From NCBI GenBank assembly GCA_011523505.1, contig WTGP01000019.1, positions 14,523 through 78,522 on the forward strand: a DNA stretch of 64,000 bases, in the 5' to 3' direction. Numbering within the stretch: the first letter of the stretch is position 1; every line of letters starts with the position of its first letter. The translations under genes were made by a program, and so were the position numbers. Positions 63,892-64,000 of the stretch are shown one piece after another. Source of the DNA: Gammaproteobacteria bacterium (GTDB lineage: Bacteria > Pseudomonadota > Gammaproteobacteria > Steroidobacterales > Foliamicaceae). Under the pieces are notes generated by a model. The model did no database searches. It saw only the letters and a list, made by a program, of their open reading frames with translations, and had not been told where the DNA came from.

Positions 63892-64000
63892 ATGTCAAAC
63901 GCTCCACCGCTGCGCTTGAGCCGCGCCTTCGCCGACACGGCCAAGGGCCGCATTCACTATCGATATCACTTTCCGGGGTCGGCGAAGGGCACGCTGCTCA
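63892..64000 (+). CDS. Probable alpha/beta hydrolase (partial, N-terminus only)
   Basis: The first 36 residues of a gene running off the window: MSNAPPLRLSRAFADTAKGR, then IHYRYHFPGSAKGTLL. GGGAGAAG precedes the ATG at good spacing. The GRIHYR...G...LL pattern resembles the first strands of alpha/beta hydrolases (GxIHYxxxG before the HG motif), but too little is visible for a firm call. It diverges from the SRPBCC gene. Confidence 0.5.
   Translation, partial: MSNAPPLRLSRAFADTAKGRIHYRYHFPGSAKGTLL

Overview
This window is a high-GC chromosomal segment of a bacterium, most likely a gammaproteobacterium. The evidence is the gammaproteobacterial order and spacing of the ribosomal and RNA-polymerase genes, a tRNA-tuf-tRNA-secE arrangement, a three-helix SecE, an S14 without zinc cysteines, and many Escherichia-like protein lengths. 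No rRNA gene, CRISPR array, phage module or complete insertion sequence is visible, and no stretch longer than about 300 bases lacks a gene.

Positions 1-31191 (minus strand) form one transcription-translation supercluster. In transcription order it reads tRNA-Tyr, tRNA-Gly, tRNA-Thr, tuf, tRNA-Trp, secE, nusG, rplKAJL, rpoBC, rpsLG, fusA, a second tuf, the S10 operon (rpsJ to rpsQ), the spc operon (rplN to rpmJ) and the alpha operon (rpsM to rplQ, cut by the window edge). Two sigma70-like promoters can be read: upstream of tRNA-Tyr and between rpoC and rpsL. Gene spacing is very tight, with many ATGA or TGATG overlaps. Oddities are a Pro-Ala-Thr repeat tail on S3, a replaced N-terminus on L4, two nearly identical tuf genes, and a long hairpin repeat inside the S10 operon.

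Positions 31200-38960 hold an RND efflux pair (adaptor plus transporter), an isovaleryl-CoA dehydrogenase, a convergent Rieske oxygenase, and an AT-richer orphan DNA-methyltransferase-like gene. Positions 38967-44258 carry an M50 protease and a Gld-type ABC system (ATPase, permease, GldG-like protein, DUF4340 protein). Positions 44441-48909 carry an exported methyltransferase-like protein, an acidic repeat lipoprotein, a rhomboid protease, an M48 lipoprotein peptidase, lipoyl synthase and an alkyltransferase for DNA repair. Positions 48946-55338 are a MoxR/Bat operon (MoxR, DUF58, DUF4381, BatA, fused BatB-BatC, BatD).

Positions 55398-61000 look accessory: a DUF192 protein, a Phd antitoxin followed by what looks like a toxin remnant, an ABC transporter under a GntR/YtrA-type regulator with a clear palindromic operator, a DinJ/YafQ toxin-antitoxin pair and an orphan membrane protein. 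The window ends with an EF-G-like paralogue, a membrane-anchored SRPBCC protein and the start of a probable hydrolase.

The most unusual signal is a family of three intergenic hairpin elements (13089-13194, 31247-31355, 44288-44397). Each has 24-28 bp perfectly complementary arms whose sequence differs from copy to copy, enclosing a conserved core (ACGCATGAAYCCATCC then RTGGRGCT). I do not recognise this as a named repeat class.
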